Source of the DNA: Brevibacillus fulvus
GTDB taxonomy: Bacteria; Bacillota; Bacilli; Brevibacillales; Brevibacillaceae
Reading direction: 5' to 3'
Assembly (NCBI RefSeq): GCF_016908525.1
Contig: NZ_JAFBEB010000004.1
Coordinates: 186,001 to 250,000 of the forward strand
Length of the DNA: 64,000 nt
Shown here: positions 38,232-47,734 of the stretch, in pieces
How positions within the stretch are numbered: the stretch's first letter is position 1
Layout of the letters: each line of letters begins with the position of its first letter
The notes under the pieces: model-generated
Seen by the model: the letters and a program-made list of their open reading frames with translations, nothing else
Databases searched by the model: none
What the model was told of the DNA's origin: nothing
Position numbers and translations under genes: made by a program

Positions 38232-39932
38232 TTATAGCGTAAGGCTGGAGGGTGCCAGTTCGTCGGTTTGCACTGTCAAGCTGATCGGAGACAAAACAAC
38301 CTCCTCGGCTTGAACCGGTTCGATGAACGCCAAGTCTAATGCTTCCTGGACGGTAGACAGCGGAATAACCTCGATGTCGCTCATCTCGGCAAATATTGAC
38401 TGCCAGTTCTCTTTCGGAATCAGCACGCGTTTGGCCCCTGCTTGACGCGCCGCTTCCACTTTGGCCACGACACCGCCAATCGGCTTCACCTTGCCATGAA
38501 TGCTGACCTCCCCGGTAACAGCGAGCAAATTATCGACCGGCTTTCCTTTAATCGCGGAATAAATGGCGATCGCGATCGCTACACCAGCCGACGGACCATC
38601 GACGGGTACACCGCCCGGAAAATTGATATGCAGATCGTAATCGTACGGCTTTACGCCAAGCCGTTGCAATACGGTCAACACATTCTCGATGGACCCTTTG
38701 GCCATTGATTTTCGGCGAATCGTCCGGCTTTGCGTTCCCAGCTCTTCTTCCTCGACCATCCCCGTCATCGTTACCCGTCCGCTTCCAGCAACTGCTGCCA
38801 AGGATGCGGTCACTTCCAGTTCCATGACGCTCCCCATGTTGGGGCCATAGATGGCCAGCCCATTGACCAGACCCACTTGCGGCGTATCATGCACCTGTTT
38901 TTCCAACCGCGGCGATTTCTGGCTGCTGTGCACGACCCATTCCACATCAGCGGCCTCGATTTGCTTGCGGCCTTCGGTCAAAGCGATCCCTGCGGCAATT
39001 TGCAAGGTGTTGATCGCTTCCCGTCCATTCGTCGCATAACGCTCGATCACAGCAGCGGCTTCCGGGAGCAAATCCATGTCCATTTTGCCAACCGCTGTCT
39101 TGACGATACTGCCGATTTCCGCCGGTTTTAACGGACGGAAAAAAATTTCCAGACAACGCGACCGCAGCGCCGGAGGAATTTCCTCAGGGGTACGAGTCGT
39201 CGCGCCAACCAGGCGAAAATCCGCTGGCAATCCATACTGAAAAATATCGTGGATGTGGGAAGGAATCTGGTTATTCTCTTCACTATAATAAGCACTTTCC
39301 AACATAACTTTCCGATCTTCCAGCACTTTTAGCAATTTGTTCATCTGTACCGGGTGCAATTCGCCAATTTCATCCAGGAACAGCACGCCCCCATGAGCCT
39401 TTGTCACTGCTCCCGGCTTTGGCTGCGGAATTCCTTGCTGTCCCAACGCGCCGGCCCCCTGATAAATCGGGTCGTGAACGGAACCGATCAGCGGATCGGC
39501 AATGCCCCGTTCGTCAAAGCGGGCAATCGTCGCGTCGATTTCCACAAATTTGGCATCTTGCTTGAACGGAGATTGCGGATTCCGTTTGGCTTCTTCCAAC
39601 ACGACCCGGGCCGCCGCCGTTTTGCCAACGCCGGGTGGTCCGTAAATCAGCACGTGTTGCGGATTCGGTCCGCATAAAGCGGCCCGCAATGCGCGCAAGC
39701 CGTCTTCTTGCCCGACAATTTCCTCCAATGAACTTGGCCGGGTTTTTTCCGACAATGGTTCGGTCAAGGCAATCATCCGCATTTTCCGCAATTGATCCAT
39801 ATCTTTTCGGGATTCCTTATCGCTCGAGGTCTTGGCTGTCCGTTGCGTCCGTAGTAAATTCCAGAAATAGGTACCAATGATGATACCGACAACTACCTCA
39901 ATACAGGCAATGACTAGCGTCGTATAGTCCAT
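38232..39932 (-). CDS. lonB: ATP-dependent protease LonB (forespore type)
   Basis: 566 residues. An N-terminal membrane helix (MDYTTLVIACIEVVVGIIIG) anchors it; then come the AAA+ domain (Walker [12 protein letters not shown], Walker B VLFLDEIGEL) and a Lon protease domain with the catalytic Ser in VDGPSAGVA and Lys in PIGGVVAKVEAARQ. In B. subtilis LonB is made in the forespore under sigma-F. The start is ATG at 39932 behind GGTGGGAGGG; the frame is open further upstream without support and would run through the promoter. A consensus sigma-F promoter lies 42 bases upstream. Confidence 0.95.
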   Translation of the reverse strand: MDYTTLVIACIEVVVGIIIGTYFWNLLRTQRTAKTSSDKESRKDMDQLRKMRMIALTEPLSEKTRPSSLEEIVGQEDGLRALRAALCGPNPQHVLIYGPPGVGKTAAARVVLEEAKRNPQSPFKQDAKFVEIDATIARFDERGIADPLIGSVHDPIYQGAGALGQQGIPQPKPGAVTKAHGGVLFLDEIGELHPVQMNKLLKVLEDRKVMLESAYYSEENNQIPSHIHDIFQYGLPADFRLVGATTRTPEEIPPALRSRCLEIFFRPLKPAEIGSIVKTAVGKMDMDLLPEAAAVIERYATNGREAINTLQIAAGIALTEGRKQIEAADVEWVVHSSQKSPRLEKQVHDTPQVGLVNGLAIYGPNMGSVMELEVTASLAAVAGSGRVTMTGMVEEEELGTQSRTIRRKSMAKGSIENVLTVLQRLGVKPYDYDLHINFPGGVPVDGPSAGVAIAIAIYSAIKGKPVDNLLAVTGEVSIHGKVKPIGGVVAKVEAARQAGAKRVLIPKENWQSIFAEMSDIEVIPLSTVQEALDLAFIEPVQAEEVVLSPISLTVQTDELAPSSLTL

Positions 39933-39973
39933 CGTTATTCCCTCCCACCTGAGCTCTCTTGAACTATATAGAG

Positions 39974-40003
39974 TAGTATTGCCTTTCCAGCCAACCAGTA
40001 AAC
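39974..40003 (-). promoter_or_regulatory. Sigma-F (forespore) promoter of lonB
   Basis: On the minus strand GTTTA (39999-40003) and GGCAATACTA (39974-39983) are exactly 15 bases apart and match every position of the B. subtilis sigma-F consensus GYWTA-N15-GGNRANANTW. The predicted start, near 39967, gives a leader of about 35 bases. No comparable sigma-A element is seen in the gap. Confidence 0.8.
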
Positions 40004-40065
40004 GACAAGAAAATCTTTCAATTACTTTTCCGGACGGCGACGCCATTGGCGCTTTTTTTTGCCAT

Positions 40066-40101
40066 AAAAAAAGAGAGCGTACTGAGCCAGTACACTCTCT
40101 T
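40066..40101 (-). terminator. Rho-independent terminator of clpX
   Basis: AAAGAGAG-C-GTACTG (40070-40084) pairs with CAGTAC-A-CTCTCTTT (40088-40102), with a three-base loop. In the minus direction seven T follow. It separates clpX from the sigma-F dependent lonB. Confidence 0.9.
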
Positions 40102-40113
40102 TGCTGTTGCTCG

Positions 40114-41373
40114 TTATGCCGTTTCACCGATTTCGTTTCCTTCTTTGTTGACAAGACGAGGCTTTACCTTATCCCGAACCGTTTCTTCGGTAATCAGGCA
40201 CTTGCCGATGTCTTCGCGGGAAGGAAGTTCATACATCATATCCAGCATAATTTGTTCGATAATGGCGCGCAGTCCGCGGGCGCCGGTGTTGCGCTTGATC
40301 GCTTCCTTGGCGATTTGCGACAGTGCTTCCGGGGTGAAATCGAGTTCCACTCCGTCCAGACTGAGCAGTTTTTGATACTGCTTCACCAGAGCGTTTTTCG
40401 GTTCGGTCAAAATGCGCACCAGCGCATCCTCGTCCAGCGGCTCCAATGTCGCCAGCACAGGCAGACGGCCGACGAATTCCGGAATCAAGCCGAATTTCAA
40501 CATGTCTTCCGGCAGAACGTATTTCAAGTATTCGCCTGCTTTCAGATCGCCTTTTACCCCATCGGCATCCGTGCTGAAGCCGATCACTTTCTTGCCGATG
40601 CGCCGTTTGATAATCTGTTCGATTCCATCAAACGCACCGCCGCAAATAAACAAAATGTTGGAGGTGTCGATCTGGATAAATTCCTGGTGCGGATGTTTAC
40701 GGCCACCTTGTGGAGGTACACTTGCGACGGTTCCTTCCAGGATTTTCAGCAATGCCTGTTGCACGCCTTCGCCGGATACATCGCGAGTGATGGAAGGGTT
40801 TTCCGATTTGCGGGCCACTTTATCGATCTCGTCAATATAAATGATGCCTTTTTCGGCTTTTTCCACATCATAGTCAGCTGCCTGGATCAATTTCAGCAAG
40901 ATGTTTTCCACATCTTCACCGACATAACCGGCTTCTGTCAGCGAGGTCGCATCGGCAATCGCAAACGGCACGTTCAAGATGCGCGCCAGCGTCTGCGCCA
41001 GCAAAGTTTTCCCGCTCCCGGTCGGTCCAATCAGCACGATGTTGGATTTTTGCAACTCCACATCTTCAATTTTGGCGCCGGAGTTAATCCGCTTGTAGTG
41101 ATTGTATACGGCCACTGCCAAAGATTTTTTCGCCATGTCCTGCCCGATGACATACTCATCGAGGATTTGGCGGATCTCCATCGGCTTCGGAATCTCTTTC
41201 ATATCGATATCTTCGTCAGAGCCGAGCTCTTCTTGGACAATCTCATTGCAAAGTTCGATACATTCGTCGCAGATGTAGACGCCTGGACCTGCTACCAATT
41301 TACGAACCTGTTCCTGCGATTTGCCGCAAAACGAGCATTTCAACTGACCTTTATCATCGTTGAATTTAAACAT
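40114..41373 (-). CDS. clpX: ATP-dependent Clp protease ATP-binding subunit ClpX
   Basis: 419-residue AAA+ unfoldase that feeds ClpP. The N-terminal zinc-binding domain has C13, C16, C35 and C38. Walker A is [10 protein letters not shown], Walker [10 protein letters not shown], the pore loop GYVGED, and the ClpP-binding IGF loop is in KKVIGFST. Sensor 2 is in [10 protein letters not shown]. The ATG at 41373 has AGGTG upstream. It lies 20 bases behind clpP, an operon arrangement different from B. subtilis (where clpP is elsewhere) but common in other bacteria. Confidence 0.98.
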   Translation of the reverse strand: MFKFNDDKGQLKCSFCGKSQEQVRKLVAGPGVYICDECIELCNEIVQEELGSDEDIDMKEIPKPMEIRQILDEYVIGQDMAKKSLAVAVYNHYKRINSGAKIEDVELQKSNIVLIGPTGSGKTLLAQTLARILNVPFAIADATSLTEAGYVGEDVENILLKLIQAADYDVEKAEKGIIYIDEIDKVARKSENPSITRDVSGEGVQQALLKILEGTVASVPPQGGRKHPHQEFIQIDTSNILFICGGAFDGIEQIIKRRIGKKVIGFSTDADGVKGDLKAGEYLKYVLPEDMLKFGLIPEFVGRLPVLATLEPLDEDALVRILTEPKNALVKQYQKLLSLDGVELDFTPEALSQIAKEAIKRNTGARGLRAIIEQIMLDMMYELPSREDIGKCLITEETVRDKVKPRLVNKEGNEIGETA

Positions 41374-41393
41374 TCATTTCACCTCTTATCAGG

Positions 41394-41975
41394 TCATTTG
41401 TTTGGGTGAAAGATCGCGTCAATCAACCCGTATGCTTTGGCTTCTTCTGCGCTCATGAAATTATCGCGGTCCGTATCCCGTTCAATCCGATCATACGGCT
41501 GTCCAGTGCGTTCCGCCAAGATTTCATTCAACTGTTTTTTGGTTTTCAGAATCCACTCGGTATGAATCCGAATGTCTTCTGCTTGCCCGCGAACTCCGCC
41601 TAATGGCTGATGAATCATCACTTCGCTGTTGGGCAAGGCGTAACGTTTCCCTTTGGCACCAGCCGTCAGCAAAACTGCTCCCATGCTGGCCGCCATGCCA
41701 ATGCAAATTGTCGAAACATCCGGTTTGATAAATTGCATCGTGTCGTAGATGGCCATTCCCGCTGTAACTGAACCACCTGGAGAGTTTATGTATAAACTTA
41801 TGTCTTTCTCTGGGTCTTCAGCAGCCAAAAACAAAAGTTGGGCCACCACCGCATTTGCAACTTCATCATCAATTTCGCTGCCCAGAAAAATAATGCGGTC
41901 TTTTAACAAGCGTGAGTATATGTCATAGGCACGTTCTCCGCGATTGGTTTGTTCAATAACCATAGGAATTAACAT
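41394..41975 (-). CDS. clpP: ATP-dependent Clp protease proteolytic subunit
   Basis: 193-residue serine peptidase that forms the tetradecamer core. The catalytic residues are S97 (GMAASMGA) and H122 (VMIHQPLGG), with an Asp further on. The start is ATG at 41975 ([20 protein letters not shown]) preceded by GAGGAGGGTGG; the in-frame TTG at 41996 is upstream of that site. No CtsR heptad repeat is visible upstream, so heat control may differ from Bacillus. It comes after tig and its terminator. Confidence 0.97.
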   Translation of the reverse strand: MLIPMVIEQTNRGERAYDIYSRLLKDRIIFLGSEIDDEVANAVVAQLLFLAAEDPEKDISLYINSPGGSVTAGMAIYDTMQFIKPDVSTICIGMAASMGAVLLTAGAKGKRYALPNSEVMIHQPLGGVRGQAEDIRIHTEWILKTKKQLNEILAERTGQPYDRIERDTDRDNFMSAEEAKAYGLIDAIFHPNK

Positions 41976-42063
41976 GTGATCCACCCTCCTCTGCAATGTT
42001 TATGGAATTTCCGCCATTCGCTTGCTTTGCTCCAGGCTGTCCGGCAAAAACAGATGATGTTGG

Positions 42064-42097
42064 AAAAACAAGGCACGACTCGTTTGCTCGTGCCTTG
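42064..42097 (-). terminator. Rho-independent terminator of tig
   Basis: A ten-bp perfect stem (CAAGGCACGA at 42069-42078 with its complement at 42088-42097) and nine-base loop is followed in the minus direction by five T. It separates tig from clpP. Confidence 0.88.
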
Positions 42098-42120
42098 TAC
42101 GCTTATCCTTTTGTACTAAG

Positions 42121-43413
42121 TTATGCTGTAGCTTTATTTTCTGCAACCAAAAAATCGACTGTTTTGCGAGTTTGAATATCGCGGTACAAGCCAGCCAAAC
42201 CATCTTGCGCAGCAAAAATCTTGCGAAGTTCGTCAGCAGGACGGCCGTACATGCTAGCCAGTTTATCCAGTTCTTCGTTTACATCTTCTTCCGTTGCTTC
42301 GATGTTTTCCGCTTTGGAGATCGCTTCCAGCGTCAATGCGGTGCGAACGCGAGTGGTTGCATCGCTGCGGAGCTGATCGCGCAATGCGCTCTCATCCATG
42401 CCGGAGAACTGATAGTAAAGCTCCATGTTCATTCCTTGCATTTGCAAACGTTGGGCAAACTCGTTGACCATTTGATCGATTTCTTGCTCGATCATCACGT
42501 TTGGAATGTCGATTTCCGCGTTTTCGCTGGCTTTGATCACCAATTGTTCACGGATGTAAGTATCTTTGTCTTTCGCTGCTCTTTCTTCCAGTTTCTTTTT
42601 GGTGTCGGCTTTGAGCTCTTCCAGTGTATCAAATTCGCTTACATCTTTCGCGAATTCATCATCCAGTGCCGGAAGATTTTTGCGCTTGATGCCGTTCAAT
42701 TTCACTTGGAAGACCGCTTCCTTGCCGGCAAGGTTAGGAGAATGGTACTCTTCCGGGAAGGTTACTTTTACTTCTTTTTCTTCGCCGATAGCCAAACCTA
42801 CCACTTGCTCCTCGAAACCGGCGATAAAAGTGCCGGAACCAAGCTCAAGGCTGTAATCTTCAGCTTTCCCGCCTTCAAACGGAACGCCTTCGAGGAATCC
42901 TTCAAAATCAATGTTGACGATATCGCCGTTTTGCGCTGCGCCTTCTTCGATCGTCACGAGTTCAGCATGGCGTTCTTGCATGCGTTTCAATTCAGCGTCC
43001 ACATCTTCATCGGTGACAGCGAATTCTTTCGGCTCGACAACAAGATTTTTGTAGTCGCCCAGCTTCACTTCCGGTTTGACGGTTACGGTTGCCTTAAAGA
43101 CCAGCGGTTCGCCTTTGCCGATCTTTTCGACATCCACTTCAGGGCGGTCCACCGGTTCGATGCCCGCTTCGCGAACAGCTTGTCCGTATGCCACCGGCAG
43201 CAAAATATCGAGAGCATCTTGATACAAGGACTCTACACCAAAGCGCGCTTCAAACATCTTGCGCGGAATTTTACCTTTACGGAAGCCGGGAACATTCACT
43301 TTTTTTACGACTTTTTTAAATGCTTGATCCAAGGCGTCATCCACTTGCTCCGCACTCACTTCAACGGTGAGCACACCTTGGTTATTCTCTAACTTTTCCC
43401 ATTTTGTTGCCAC
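42121..43413 (-). CDS. tig: Trigger factor (ribosome-associated chaperone, peptidyl-prolyl isomerase)
   Basis: 430 residues. The N-terminal ribosome-docking signature is [19 protein letters not shown] (near residue 45). The FKBP-type PPIase domain lies at about 160-245 ([20 protein letters not shown]). A helical C-terminal arm follows. The start is GTG at 43413 behind AGGAGGGG. A sigma-A promoter lies at 43512-43539 and a terminator after the gene, so tig is its own unit in front of clpPX. Confidence 0.98.
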   Translation of the reverse strand: MATKWEKLENNQGVLTVEVSAEQVDDALDQAFKKVVKKVNVPGFRKGKIPRKMFEARFGVESLYQDALDILLPVAYGQAVREAGIEPVDRPEVDVEKIGKGEPLVFKATVTVKPEVKLGDYKNLVVEPKEFAVTDEDVDAELKRMQERHAELVTIEEGAAQNGDIVNIDFEGFLEGVPFEGGKAEDYSLELGSGTFIAGFEEQVVGLAIGEEKEVKVTFPEEYHSPNLAGKEAVFQVKLNGIKRKNLPALDDEFAKDVSEFDTLEELKADTKKKLEERAAKDKDTYIREQLVIKASENAEIDIPNVMIEQEIDQMVNEFAQRLQMQGMNMELYYQFSGMDESALRDQLRSDATTRVRTALTLEAISKAENIEATEEDVNEELDKLASMYGRPADELRKIFAAQDGLAGLYRDIQTRKTVDFLVAENKATA

Positions 43414-43511
43414 TTAAACTTCCCCTCCTAGATTAAATCCAGAGACATTGCCCCATACCCTAACAAAATATAGCCGTAACGAGAGCAATTAACTGCAAAT
43501 ATAACCATTCT

Positions 43512-43539
43512 AGTATAGCATATTCATTTGGAATTTCAA
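43512..43539 (-). promoter_or_regulatory. Sigma-A promoter of tig
   Basis: On the minus strand TTGAAA (43534-43539) and TATACT (43512-43517) are 16 bases apart, with a TG one base before the -10. The predicted start gives a leader of about 90 bases before the GTG at 43413. The -35 overlaps the ysnB stop codon. Confidence 0.75.
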
Positions 43540-44066
43540 CCTGGCCGCCGCAAAGTAAATTGTCCGCCGCGTTCAGAGATTGGTTTGCCATGGTGATCAA
43601 AATATGTGACTTCGACCACAACCTGTTCGGAAGTTGCCTCCGTCTGTTCCAATATAGCATATGTAGGGACGGCAAAACCACGCGGAAGTTGCAGGCTGCC
43701 CGGATTCAGGAACAAAATCCCCCGTTCGACCGCACAAAGCGGATAGTGGGAATGGCCGAACAGGACGAGATTCGCTCCCGTCTCTTCAGCGCGATAGTGC
43801 AGGCGCATCAGCGAGTTTTTCACTCCGTAAAGATGGCCGTGCGTCTGCAAAATTTGCAAGTCGCGCCAGTTGGTCATCCGCTCGTTGGGAACGTCCGGCG
43901 CGCTGTCGCAATTGCCATGAACCAACAGCATCTCGGAAAAAGGCTGGCGAGCATGGTCCACACAAAAATCGCCGCAATGATAAAGCCGTTCGACCGAATG
44001 GCGATTGACGGTTTCCTGCACTTCCCGCACCAGTCCGTGCGTATCGCTCATGATCAAAATGCTCAC
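43536..44066 (-). CDS. ysnB: YfcE/MJ0936-family metallophosphoesterase (YsnB)
   Basis: 176-residue calcineurin-like phosphoesterase. Metal motifs are in order: SDTHG, CGDFC, HGNCD, THGHLYG and GHSHYP. In vitro activity of the family is against phosphodiesters; the physiological substrate is unknown. The start is GTG at 44066, six bases after the rdgB stop. The rph-rdgB-ysnB chain is the B. subtilis order rph-ysnA-ysnB. Confidence 0.9.
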   Translation of the reverse strand: MSILIMSDTHGLVREVQETVNRHSVERLYHCGDFCVDHARQPFSEMLLVHGNCDSAPDVPNERMTNWRDLQILQTHGHLYGVKNSLMRLHYRAEETGANLVLFGHSHYPLCAVERGILFLNPGSLQLPRGFAVPTYAILEQTEATSEQVVVEVTYFDHHGKPISERGGQFTLRRPG

Positions 44067-44072
44067 GGTCGA

Positions 44073-44672
44073 TCACACCTCTCTGATTTTTTCTAACAGG
44101 TTATGCAGCGCCATCGCCCGGTGACTGATCCGATTTTTTTCTTCCGGCGGCAATTGCGCCATCGTGCAGAGACGCTGAGGCAGGAAAAAGACGGGATCAT
44201 AGCCAAACCCGTTTGTTCCCGCCGGCTCTCGCAAGATTACGCCCTCGCATTTGCCTTCAGCCAAGAGCGGCGGCTGTCCCGGTTGCACAAATGCAAGCGT
44301 GCAGCGAAAACGGGCGGTCCGCTTCTCGTTGGGCACTTTCTCCAGTTCACGCAGCAGTTTTTGCCAATTTTCCTCGTCCGTGGCGTGCTCTCCGGCATAG
44401 CGAGCCGAATATACACCCGGCCTGCCATCCAGCGCATCCACTTCCAGCCCGGAATCGTCGGCTATTGCCGGCAGACCGAGAATCTGCGAAATCGTTTGCG
44501 CTTTTTTGATCGCGTTGGCAGCAAACGTATCCCCATCCTCGATGACTTCCGGGGCGTCCGGATAAGCGGAGACGCTGACAACCTCCCAGCCGAGCGGGGC
44601 CAGCAACCGGTCAAACTCCTTGACTTTCCCTTGATTGCGGGTTGCCAAGACTACACGTTTTTGCTCAAGCAT
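44073..44672 (-). CDS. rdgB: XTP/dITP pyrophosphatase (RdgB/HAM1)
   Basis: 199 residues; clears non-canonical purine triphosphates (ITP, XTP). The N-terminal substrate loop is [11 protein letters not shown], the metal site [20 protein letters not shown], and the SHR motif [10 protein letters not shown] lies near the C-terminus. The ATG at 44672 overlaps the end of rph by eight bases. Length is normal. Confidence 0.96.
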   Translation of the reverse strand: MLEQKRVVLATRNQGKVKEFDRLLAPLGWEVVSVSAYPDAPEVIEDGDTFAANAIKKAQTISQILGLPAIADDSGLEVDALDGRPGVYSARYAGEHATDEENWQKLLRELEKVPNEKRTARFRCTLAFVQPGQPPLLAEGKCEGVILREPAGTNGFGYDPVFFLPQRLCTMAQLPPEEKNRISHRAMALHNLLEKIREV

Positions 44673-45432
44673 CTGCGTTCACCGTCTCATTGGCTGCCCG
44701 CCCAAAATCGAGCGGAATGTCTGCCAGCACCTCTTTCTGAATCGCGATCAACTCATTTACCCCTTTTTGCGCCAGGGCAAGCAATGTTTGCAGCTGTTCC
44801 CCGCTGAACGGAGATTCTTCTCCCGTTCCTTGCAATTCCACGAATTTCCCTTGCCCCGTCATCACGACATTCATGTCCACTTTTGCCGAAGAATCTTCTT
44901 TATAGTTGAGATCCAGCAAAGCTTCTTCCTCGATGATTCCTACGGAAGTGGCCGCAAGAAAATCGCGGAGCGGCAGTTGTTTCCAGGTTCCGCTTTGCAC
45001 CAGTTTGTTCATCGCTTCCACCATCGCCACAAAGGAGCCGGTGATCGACGCCGTGCGCGTCCCGCCGTCTGCCTGGATAACGTCGCAGTCAATCCAGATC
45101 GTCCGCTCGCCCATTCCTTCCAAGTGAACAACCGAACGGAGCGCCCGACCGATCAGTCGCTGGATTTCCATCGTCCGCCCGCTCACTTTTCCTCTGGCCG
45201 CCTCGCGGGGATTGCGCGTTTCGGTCGCACGGGGAATCATGGAATATTCCGCTGTCACCCAGCCTTTTCCGCCATTGCGCATAAACGGAGGGACCCGATC
45301 TTCCAGCGTTGCTGTACAAATGACCTTCGTATCCCCCACCTCGATCAAGCAGGAGCCTTCTGCGTGCTTGATGTAGTTTCGCGTAATTTTCACCGGTCGC
45401 ATCTGATTGCTGGCACGGCCATCTATTCTCAT
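44665..45432 (-). CDS. rph: Ribonuclease PH
   Basis: 255 residues; phosphorolytic 3'-5' exonuclease that matures tRNA 3' ends. The start [20 protein letters not shown] is typical, and the phosphate-binding arginine is in [19 protein letters not shown]. The ATG at 45432 has GAGGAGG upstream; an upstream open frame to 45576 runs into the gerM terminator and is not likely translated. It lies 161 bases behind gerM, with a hairpin between. Confidence 0.96.
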   Translation of the reverse strand: MRIDGRASNQMRPVKITRNYIKHAEGSCLIEVGDTKVICTATLEDRVPPFMRNGGKGWVTAEYSMIPRATETRNPREAARGKVSGRTMEIQRLIGRALRSVVHLEGMGERTIWIDCDVIQADGGTRTASITGSFVAMVEAMNKLVQSGTWKQLPLRDFLAATSVGIIEEEALLDLNYKEDSSAKVDMNVVMTGQGKFVELQGTGEESPFSGEQLQTLLALAQKGVNELIAIQKEVLADIPLDFGRAANETVNADA

Positions 45433-45527
45433 GTCAAGTTCCTCCTCGATCTCTTCGTCAACTTTGCTCATTATACCAAAGGCGAAATGGTAAATGCCAC
45501 CCTGCCCCTGCCACCTTGCTTCCGCGT

Positions 45528-45570
45528 AAAAGAAACTCCACACTGAAATTAGCGTGGAGCGTCTCTTTAG
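45528..45570 (-). terminator. Weak terminator between gerM and rph
   Basis: AGACGCTCCAC and GTGTGGAG/TTTCT arms pair imperfectly around ACTGAAATTAGC (about 45530-45568) and are followed in the minus direction by TTTCTTTT. Read-through to rph is plausible. Confidence 0.6.
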
Positions 45571-45593
45571 TAACATTATCAGCTTTTTCGCAG

Positions 45594-46649
45594 TCAGAAC
45601 TGCATGGAATTAATTTGCAGCGGACGATCCACCGGCTTGGAGAAATCAAAGGCTCCGCTGGTGACCGGTTTCCCATCGACCATCACCTGTACCTTGTTGG
45701 CTCCGGTGTTTTCCGTCAATGAAAGCAGCAGCGACTCGATCGCCTCCGGATTGGCCTCCTTGCCGTTATCGTATTTCAGCAAATCATCGCTGAGATTGAC
45801 GGTAACGGTATCCGCTTTTTTGTTCACATCGAGCACTTTCGTCGTGCTGAGGATCGAACTGTACAGCGGCGAACCTTCTTTCGGCCCCTTGATCAGCTCC
45901 TCGACAACCGCCCTGGCCACGTCATCTGTCTCCGGGATCAGGCGGGTGACGGGCACCAGGTAAGAACGTTGGTCATCCAGTTGTCCTTGAAAGTAAACCG
46001 TGACAGGAGTCGTTCTGCCGGGGATCGCTCCCTCAGCCAGCTCCACATTGATGCCAGTATCGCGGTTGAGCAGCGAAATTGGCGTGTTGTCGACCGGCAT
46101 TTCCGACAAGGGGGTTCCATTGACCCAAATTGAAACATTTTTAATGGTCTTGAACTCAGTGAGCGCGCGGGAGATCGCGTCGAGAATCGGCTTTTCCTGC
46201 TCGGCGCTGTAATTTTTAAATTCCTTGGAAAAATCAACGGTTGCCGTTCCTTCCTTAATGGTCATCCCCAGTACCTTGGTTCCCTCCGGCAGCACAGGGC
46301 TGAATCCAGTCGGAAGCATTGTCTCAACCGGGCCCCCTTTGACCATGTAAGTGAGAACTTGTTTGGCCGCGCCCTCTTCTTTCGGCAATGTCAAGGAAAC
46401 CGGCACGACATACCCGTTTGGATCGAACAGGTAAACGGTGCGTTCCGCTGTTCCTTGTACCTGCTCCGCCGCCTCACCAGCATTTCCGCTCGCAGCCCCG
46501 GCAGGTTTTTCCTCCAACACTACGTCAGCTTGAGGGGGAGCATCAATGCTGGATGTCTCTTGCTCCGGACCGAACAGCCCGCATCCTGTCAGCAAAACAG
46601 TACTTACCCCAAGCACGGCTGTTACTTTGCCAATGCGTCTCAACCCCAT
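45594..46649 (-). CDS. gerM: GerM family spore germination/sporulation lipoprotein
   Basis: 351 residues. A lipoprotein signal ([15 protein letters not shown], lipobox cysteine at about residue 23) is followed by two GerMN domains (about 65-190 and 210-345; [20 protein letters not shown] marks the end of the first and [16 protein letters not shown] that of the second). GerM is needed for engulfment and germination in B. subtilis, where it also lies between racE and rph. The ATG at 46649 has GAGGAGG upstream. Confidence 0.93.
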   Translation of the reverse strand: MGLRRIGKVTAVLGVSTVLLTGCGLFGPEQETSSIDAPPQADVVLEEKPAGAASGNAGEAAEQVQGTAERTVYLFDPNGYVVPVSLTLPKEEGAAKQVLTYMVKGGPVETMLPTGFSPVLPEGTKVLGMTIKEGTATVDFSKEFKNYSAEQEKPILDAISRALTEFKTIKNVSIWVNGTPLSEMPVDNTPISLLNRDTGINVELAEGAIPGRTTPVTVYFQGQLDDQRSYLVPVTRLIPETDDVARAVVEELIKGPKEGSPLYSSILSTTKVLDVNKKADTVTVNLSDDLLKYDNGKEANPEAIESLLLSLTENTGANKVQVMVDGKPVTSGAFDFSKPVDRPLQINSMQF

Positions 46650-46757
46650 TTTCCCAACCTCCTCAAAACACTTTGTACTACCATTTATACGAGCCTGAGC
46701 TTGGTTTATGCCCGAATGTCCAAAATGGCAGAAAAGGGGGAGGAGGTTAGGCTGCGA

Positions 46758-47576
46758 TCAGAAGTTGGGGGCTTTTTCCAAAATTTTGCGTTGCACGTTT
46801 ATGTGACAGCCAAACCATGCTTCGCCAATGTTGCGAAATGTCACATCGTCTCCGCTGGTGTAAAAATGGTGTTCGACGCCATCGCCCCGGGCGGTCGCCA
46901 GGCTGTCCTGCAAAGATAACAGCATGCTCAGTTCACGCGCCGTCTCCTCTGCCGAACTGATCAAGGTAACCGTCTCGCCCATTGCTTCGGCAATTAAGGA
47001 TGTCAGCAGCGGGTAGTGGGTACAGCCCAAAATGAGTGTATCCAGATCGTACTGATGCAAAGGGGCCAGCGTCTCTTTGACGATCCGGACAGCTTCCTCG
47101 GTATGTTGCAGCTGCTGTTCGACAAGCGGCACAAAGGCGGGGCATGCCTTGCCGACTACATAAAGCTCGGGATGAATCCGGCGCAACGCCCGTTCATAGG
47201 CCGCTGTGCGAATCGTCGTCTCTGTGCCGATCACGCCGATCCGCCCTGATCTTGAGGCAGACAAAGCCGCCCTCGCGCCTGGCTCGATCACTCCCAGCAC
47301 CGGAATATTTAACCGTTCGCGCAAATCTTCCAGCGCTACCGCCGTTGCCGTATTGCAGGCAATGACAAGAGCCTTCAACGGATATTGCGACAAAAAATCG
47401 ACCATTTGCAGGCAAAAATAGCGGATTTCCTCCGGGTCTCGCGAGCCATACGGACAGCGTGCATTGTCCCCAAAGTAGATAATTTGTTCCTGGGGCAACT
47501 GCCGCATGACTTCGCGAGCGACCGTCAAACCGCCTACACCAGAGTCAATGATTGCGATTGCATGTTGTTTCTGCAT
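46758..47576 (-). CDS. racE: Glutamate racemase
   Basis: 272 residues; supplies D-glutamate for peptidoglycan. The two catalytic cysteines are C74 (ACNTATAV) and C185 (LGCTHYPLL); the N-terminal IIDSGVGGLTVA and YFGDNARCPYG segments are typical. The ATG at 47576 has GGGAG upstream. It probably starts the racE-gerM transcript. The 158 bases to the divergent SOD gene should hold both promoters, but I see no convincing hexamer pair. Confidence 0.96.
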   Translation of the reverse strand: MQKQHAIAIIDSGVGGLTVAREVMRQLPQEQIIYFGDNARCPYGSRDPEEIRYFCLQMVDFLSQYPLKALVIACNTATAVALEDLRERLNIPVLGVIEPGARAALSASRSGRIGVIGTETTIRTAAYERALRRIHPELYVVGKACPAFVPLVEQQLQHTEEAVRIVKETLAPLHQYDLDTLILGCTHYPLLTSLIAEAMGETVTLISSAEETARELSMLLSLQDSLATARGDGVEHHFYTSGDDVTFRNIGEAWFGCHINVQRKILEKAPNF

Positions 47577-47734
47577 GTTGATTGTCTCCCTTATTCGTTA
47601 AGTAACGATGAGCTGTGTAAACGTAGCTGCTACTACGATATGAAAAATGGCACAAACGTGTAAGGTACAAATGCCGCACCACCTTTTCCCTATTCTCATA
47701 TCATGGGCTAGAGAATGTAAAGGAGGAAATTGCG

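Noticed and set aside
39979-41409. Long open frame on the plus strand opposite clpX (476 codons)
   Set aside because: Antisense to a highly conserved gene; phenylalanine- and histidine-rich composition of a shadow frame, no ribosome-binding site and no family resemblance.
41976-42120. CtsR operator upstream of clpP
   Set aside because: No pair of GTCAAA-type heptads was found in the gap.
46650-46757. Sigma-E promoter for gerM
   Set aside because: GCATAAA followed by TATAAATG at a plausible spacing matches the sigma-E consensus only partly (about half of the -10), too weak to report.
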